Below, one piece after another: positions 59,538-64,000 of a DNA stretch of 64,000 nucleotides; position 1 is the first letter of the stretch, and each line of letters opens with the position of its first letter. Source of the stretch: Thamnaconus septentrionalis (taxonomy: Eukaryota; Chordata; Actinopteri; Tetraodontiformes; Monacanthidae); the NCBI GenBank assembly GCA_009823395.1, contig CM020516.1, positions 10,110,001-10,174,000 on the forward strand. The letters run 5' to 3'. The notes under the pieces are model-generated. The model was not told the DNA's origin. It made no database searches and saw nothing but the letters and a program-made list of their open reading frames with translations. Position numbers and translations under genes: made by a program.

Positions 59538-60114
59538 ACCTAGAACTACAAACCAATGCAAAAGTCTATTTTAATGCATTTTTAAATTAAAGTTTTTTTT
59601 TTGAAAGAAATAAGATTCCCCTTTTCTTATTTGATTCACTATGTCTTATATTTTATACTTAAGTGATTGTCTATACTTTTGATAGATACTTCCGTTTTGA
59701 ACTGCTTTCATGTTATGTAACTCCATCAAAGTTGAAGTTGTGTCACTTGCAAATGTTTTCTGACCGATACCCTTCTCTTAAGATACTGGTTTTGCAATGT
59801 GACAAAACTGTTGTGTCTTGCTGCATTACAGGCACAAATTTTTTCAAGTGTCTTAACCTCTTGTCAAGAACCCTCCACATCTGAGCCTGTGTGCCACAAG
59901 CTCAGACGTGTCAGTGATACACTGCAGTTGTTACAAGTAGTAATTGATCAGATAGCAACTGTTTTTGTAGTGGAATAACTTGCTAAAATTTGTCAACTTA
60001 AAGTAAAGATTTTTTATTTTTTTTTGCAATTGCAAAACAAACGATTGCATCAAGAAAGCTGCGTGTCCCTAAAAGCCCTGTTGCAAGGTGCTGGACGGAC
60101 TTGAATCTGTGAAC

Positions 60115-62366
60115 ATGGTGGTTGCCGTTTACATTCTTTTCTTAATGTCAGGACTTCAAGGTAAGTTTTATATTTTCTATTGTAATTATTATTAGATGAA
60201 AGGAAAAACATAATGAAAGACACATTCCTTTAAATTTGTTGATTTGGCTGAGCATCAGTCAAATCAACAAATTTAGCTGATAATTGCACGAATGAAGCAG
60301 CAAGTGAAGAAGACTTTAAAAATGCATTAAGACTTTTTTCATTCTTGTTGCAGGCATTGACAGCATTTCTACAGTCAGTTTAATGTCAGTGAAAGCTGGA
60401 AGTTCTGTTTCTATCCCATGTCTCTATGACCCAATATACAAAAACTATGTGAAATACTTGTGTAGAGGGTATAAGTGGCTCGACTGCACATATGAGATTA
60501 GAACAGACCAAGGAAATTCAGCAAGGTATTCAATTTCTGATGACAAAAACCAAAGGATATTTACAGTGACGATAAATGATGTAACAAATCAAGCGGATGC
60601 ATACTGGTGCATTGTGGAGGTAAACAACGCAGGAGATGAAGGTGTACGCTTTCAGCTGCAGGTTACCAGAGGTAAGAATCATGCCATGTCAGGAAGAAAG
60701 CGTTGAGTGGCATCTCAACATCATTAAACTGCCTGCCCTCTTTCCCCTTCCAGGTACTCCTGGTCTTATGGTGACTAATCAGAAGATTGAGGGGTTTTAT
60801 GGAGAGAAGACCAGCATAGATTGTTTCTATCAACACTCTGGAGAAAACCAGTGGTGCAAGCTTGGCGGCGCCTGTGTGAGGGGATCCGAGGGATGGATAG
60901 ATAATTCCAGAGTGACCATCACCAACAGTGGTCCCAATTTCTTCACTGTGACTATGAGTAGACTGAAAATCCAGCATACTGGCTGGTATTATTGTGCCAG
61001 AGGAAATCTGCAGATGCCGGTGCATCTAACTGTCACAGAAAAACCCACTACAAGTCAGTTGTCTAATTAAGTCTTACATTAACCAGTCATTTGCTTGCTA
61101 TGTACGATAAAAGGATGTTTCTTTCCAGAGGAAAATTGCTATTGTGTACAGCTGCCTTATTATTTCTGCTGATTTCTCAAACCAGCCACTTTCTACTCTT
61201 CTGTTGGTTCAACACAAAAAACATCAACTGCAGGAAATACGACGCAGAGCAGGTCAGGCAGTTTTGACTTTATTTAAGACAACTGTCTTCATTTATATCA
61301 AAGGACGGCTTTTTAACAGGAAAACTCTTTATCTTCATATCTCAGTCCAGTTGGCCCTCTTAGCCTTATTGTTTCATTGTGCTTGCTGATCGTCATTGTG
61401 CTGGTGGCCGTGCTCATCTGGTTCATATTGAGAAGACGCAGTAAGTACATTTTCTGATTCAAGACATTTTAATTCAATTGTTTTCATAAAGATTATTATG
61501 CAAGTTGACTAAATGGTATTTTTGACTCCTAGCGCAAACCAAGGCACAATCATCAGTCATATCAGCAGTAAGACTTTACTTTCCTTTGTCATGATGAAGG
61601 CAATAAAACAGTTGCTCCAAATGATATACACAAATATTTGAGAAAGGCTCACTGAACCTTCTCAAAAGTGGATTTTTGCCTAAAAAGAAATGCACTACTC
61701 TCTTTGCCATCAAGTGTTTCATTTTTTCACAGCAGGCCGAAGACACTGTAACATACAGTACTGTTATGAGGAACACAAGATCTTCAGGGCAGGTGATCTA
61801 TCTTCTAATCTATGTAATCATCTAAATTCTTTGTGTCGGTTGATAGCCACTGTAGGAAGCTTCAACAGTGTTGGATCAGTAGACTCGTGAAATTTAGTCC
61901 CAGTTGATTTTTTTAAATAGCAAATAAAATAATACTGGCCCTGCGATGAACTGGCGACTTGTCCAGGGTGTACCCTGCCTTCGCCCTAAGACAGCTGGGA
62001 TAGGCTCCAGCAGACCCCCGTGACCCTGAAAAAAGGAATAAGCGGGTATAGAAGATGAATGAATGAATGATAAAATAATACTAATAGTCAGAAATTAAAA
62101 GCAGAATTGTAATACATTGGTCTGAAACATTGTCTTCTTTCTTATGCAGACACGCACGAGAAATGATGAGGATGTAATTTACAGTGTTGTTGCTCCCATG
62201 AGGAGAATGGGTGCAGCAAAGGTAAATGTTAAAATGCAGTTTTCCAACCCATGTGCCCCCTTCACCTCAACCAATTTAAATATGCCTTTTTCTTTTTCTT
62301 TTGTTTCACTAGGTTGAAACAAATGACCCAGATGTTATCTACAGCACAGTGGCTCTATCGCTGTAA
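60115..62366 (+). CDS. CD300/pIgR-like (CMRF35-like) inhibitory Ig receptor B, 9 exons
   Basis: Exons: 60115-60160, 60354-60671, 60754-61053, 61186-61252, 61346-61440, 61533-61567, 61733-61792, 62150-62221, 62313-62366; GT-AG, phases agree, 1047 nt, 348 aa. Signal peptide MVVAVYILFLMSGLQG; V domain 1 (C38-C101, extra C52/C60); V domain 2 (C145-C202, extra C156/C162); short Ser/Thr stalk; transmembrane helix about 249-270 (SLCLLIVIVLVAVLIWFIL) followed by RRR. The tail has three ITIM-type motifs, each on its own exon: VTYSTV (Y295), VIYSVV (Y318), VIYSTV (Y341). Such motifs recruit SHP phosphatases when phosphorylated, so this is read as an inhibitory leukocyte receptor. The ligand is unknown. 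The extra disulfide per domain is typical of CD300/pIgR V domains. Exon 7 has a tandem CAGCAG acceptor. Intron 7 holds a recent retroposon. Neighbour gene A has the same ectodomain. Confidence 0.88.
60232..60274. repeat. Intron-1 hairpin, receptor gene B
   Basis: The same 43-nt inverted repeat as at 57276-57318, with an unchanged 15-bp stem. Confidence 0.85.
61937..62069 (+). mobile_element. Short LINE-tail/SINE-like retroposon, copy 3, in intron 7 of receptor B
   Basis: Body starts GGCCCTGCGATGAACTGGCG and ends in a (GAAT)n tail. A perfect 13-bp target-site duplication ATAAAATAATACT lies at 61924-61936 and 62070-62082. It sits in receptor sense orientation between exons 7 and 8 and has no counterpart in gene A. 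Confidence 0.85.
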
Positions 62367-62574
62367 AATTAAGCAGATTTTTTCCCCTTTATTTTTTAAA
62401 CTGCTATTTTTTAACATGCTTATGATAGTGATTAGGGGGGGATCGTTAAAAAAAAAAAAAACTCCCACCCCTGGAGAGACAACAAACTAATATGACGATT
62501 TTGTTGCTTTTGTTGTGCTACTAAAATGAATTGTTGGGGGGAAAAAATTAATCATCTAAAAACACCTCATGTCT

Positions 62575-62580
62575 AATAAA
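62575..62580 (+). terminator. Poly(A) signal of receptor B
   Basis: AATAAA 209 bp after the stop codon; the following sequence turns T-rich (ttgtcatttattgg). Confidence 0.6.
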
Positions 62581-64000
62581 GCTGACTGAATACCCTTACG
62601 ATTTTGTCATTTATTGGTTTCAGAAATTAAAATACAGACATTAACAGCATGAGAAGCTCATATGATATTTTACCTTGGAAAAAATATATATCTAAATAAA
62701 CTGACAATGTGTAACATTTACTCATATTATGACGTATGCCATTTTAATCATGTAATCTCCAATATGACAATTTACACTATAAATAGTTTTTCATTTCCTT
62801 TTAGTGTGATTGAGAAAATGGCATTACCCTAAGTATAAGCAAACACGGACAAAGTGATGCAATCTACTATTTTTATTTCAGCGTCACAAAACATTTAAAT
62901 TTATGTACTATATTTCTCTCACTAACAGAGATCCAATGTGGCCTTTAAAGTATAATTTCATCTAATCAATGAGCAAGTTTTGCTCAATATTATGGGTGGA
63001 CGGAAGTGCTTTTTAATGGCAATAAAATAAGAATATGAGAGATAAGAGAGTTGCATCTGGTTGTCGTCATATGTCGTGTCATAACTAATCCGTTAAGGCT
63101 TTCTGGTCAGGCACATCCTCGGTCATCCCGGGTCCTAAGGTTGGATGTGATAGGTCCGAATTTTATTGCAGTGCAGTCTCCTTCAGCTCGCCCTCCAACC
63201 GGTGACGCCTGCCTCGGCCGTGCGGTGTGAGGAACCTTTGGAATAAAGTCACTTTAGCTCACAGCTTGCCCTCTGCTTTACTGGTAAGGAAGCATGTATT
63301 CACCCAGGCACATCTAATTGAGCGGACTGTGTAGAAATTATTATTTTTAAAGGTGCCCTTTACACGCAACGTTATTCACTTGTTAGCGAAGTTAGCTTAG
63401 CTAGCCGCTCTCGGCATGCTCCCTTCTGACACGTTCTACAACAGCGGGGGAGTTGTGTGGATTTAACTTTTTATGCTGCCGTGGTGCCAAAGTGCGACAA
63501 GAAATTACGCTTAACTTTTTATTATTGGTCTTTAAATCTTTCGGTTGACCTTTTTTGTGGCCTCGTTGACGACAGTTGGCTAATTTGACAGGTAGCTAAT
63601 GCCAGTGAAGTAGCTAGTTAACACATTGCGCTAATGGGCACTGGCATGTACCTTGCCACGCCTAGTGGTGGCTGCCAGTTCATGTGGAGGGCACTAATTA
63701 AACCCAGACATGAAGCAGGCACTCCTGTGCGGCAAAATGGCTCCCTTCTACCAGTCACCTTGTCTACTGCTTGTGGCGCGACTCTCTGCTGCCTGGCCAC
63801 CTGCAGCACCGTCATGTCGGTGGTGTGTCAATGGTCAGGCAACACTTGATGTGCACCTGTGTTTTCAAGTTAAATATGTTTATGTAACCACCCCTCTGCT
63901 TGTTTCTTGGCGATAAGAGTTCATTCCCCCCCTTTCAATATTAGGATAGTTGTCAGGTCCAGATGACTGTGCTGCTTGTCCCCATGAGTCTTGAGTTTAA
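62581..64000. other. Right-hand non-coding stretch with a possible 5' non-coding exon
   Basis: AT-rich up to about 63050, then a locally CpG-richer stretch 63110-63290. 63181-63283 ends in CTG|GTAAGG, a good splice donor, and could be an untranslated first exon of a plus-strand gene beyond the window. No convincing open frame is present; frames at 63634-63916 lack any recognised similarity. Confidence 0.3.

Larger units (their letters stand above)
58531..60114. other. Inter-receptor region: gene A remnants, polh fragments, hAT MITE
   Basis: From left to right: decayed copies of receptor exons 6 and 7 (to about 58955), polh-derived fragments (58968-59260), a hAT-like MITE (59362-59537), then sequence similar to the upstream region of gene A (59700-60114) that leads into gene B. 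Confidence 0.65.

Noticed and set aside
1..64000. CRISPR arrays, rRNA genes, operons or phage genes
   Set aside because: No regularly spaced direct repeats, no rRNA-like stretch and no prokaryotic gene arrangement; all tandem repeats are eukaryotic microsatellites.

Overview
The window is vertebrate nuclear DNA, almost certainly from a percomorph-type teleost. The evidence is spliced genes with GT-AG introns, 3' UTRs with AATAAA signals, many CA/GA/ATT microsatellites, short hAT-like and LINE/SINE-like fish repeats, and proteins that align collinearly with known vertebrate families. There is no prokaryotic gene organisation. Exon-intron models were built by eye from reading frames, splice dinucleotides and phase; every listed exon chain sums to an intact reading frame.

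Layout. (1) 1-772 (+) is the 3' coding end of a gene read as bfsp1 (filensin), convergent with (2) pcsk2 (prohormone convertase 2), a complete 12-exon gene on the minus strand, 26845-3709, coding for 642 aa. (3) About 13.9 kb of repeat-bearing intergenic DNA follows. (4) otor (otoraplin), 4 exons, minus strand, 41563-40713, 129 aa. The bfsp1-pcsk2-otor order and orientation match human 20p12.1. (5) gtpbp2, 12 exons, plus strand, 43435-50028, 604 aa, carries two identical convergent tRNA-Leu(CAG) genes in its 2.4 kb intron 6. (6) polh (DNA polymerase eta), 10 exons, minus strand, 56290-52161, 701 aa, is tail to tail with gtpbp2. gtpbp2-polh linkage matches human 6p21.1, so a synteny join lies near 41.6-43.4 kb.

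(7) 57158-62366 (+) holds two tandem immune-type receptor genes of the CD300/pIgR-like (CMRF35-like) immunoglobulin superfamily. The downstream gene B is complete: two V domains, a transmembrane helix and three ITIM-type tyrosine motifs. The upstream gene A has the same ectodomain (a 723-bp tract, exons plus intron, is identical as read) but an exon-5 frameshift ends it inside or just after its hydrophobic segment, and the last two tail exons are absent. Between them lie fragments of polh (exon 4, then intron-1 pieces, then upstream sequence) in collinear order. This marks the join of an old tandem duplication that ran from polh exon 4 to receptor exon 7.

The most interesting region is 54.7-62.4 kb: a duplication junction plus what looks like a paired receptor set, with a homogenised ectodomain and one signalling and one tail-less member. 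The convergent tRNA pair and a family of roughly 130-bp retroposons with perfect 13-bp target-site duplications are the next most notable. The last 1.6 kb contains no recognisable coding sequence; a weak candidate 5' non-coding exon is noted.
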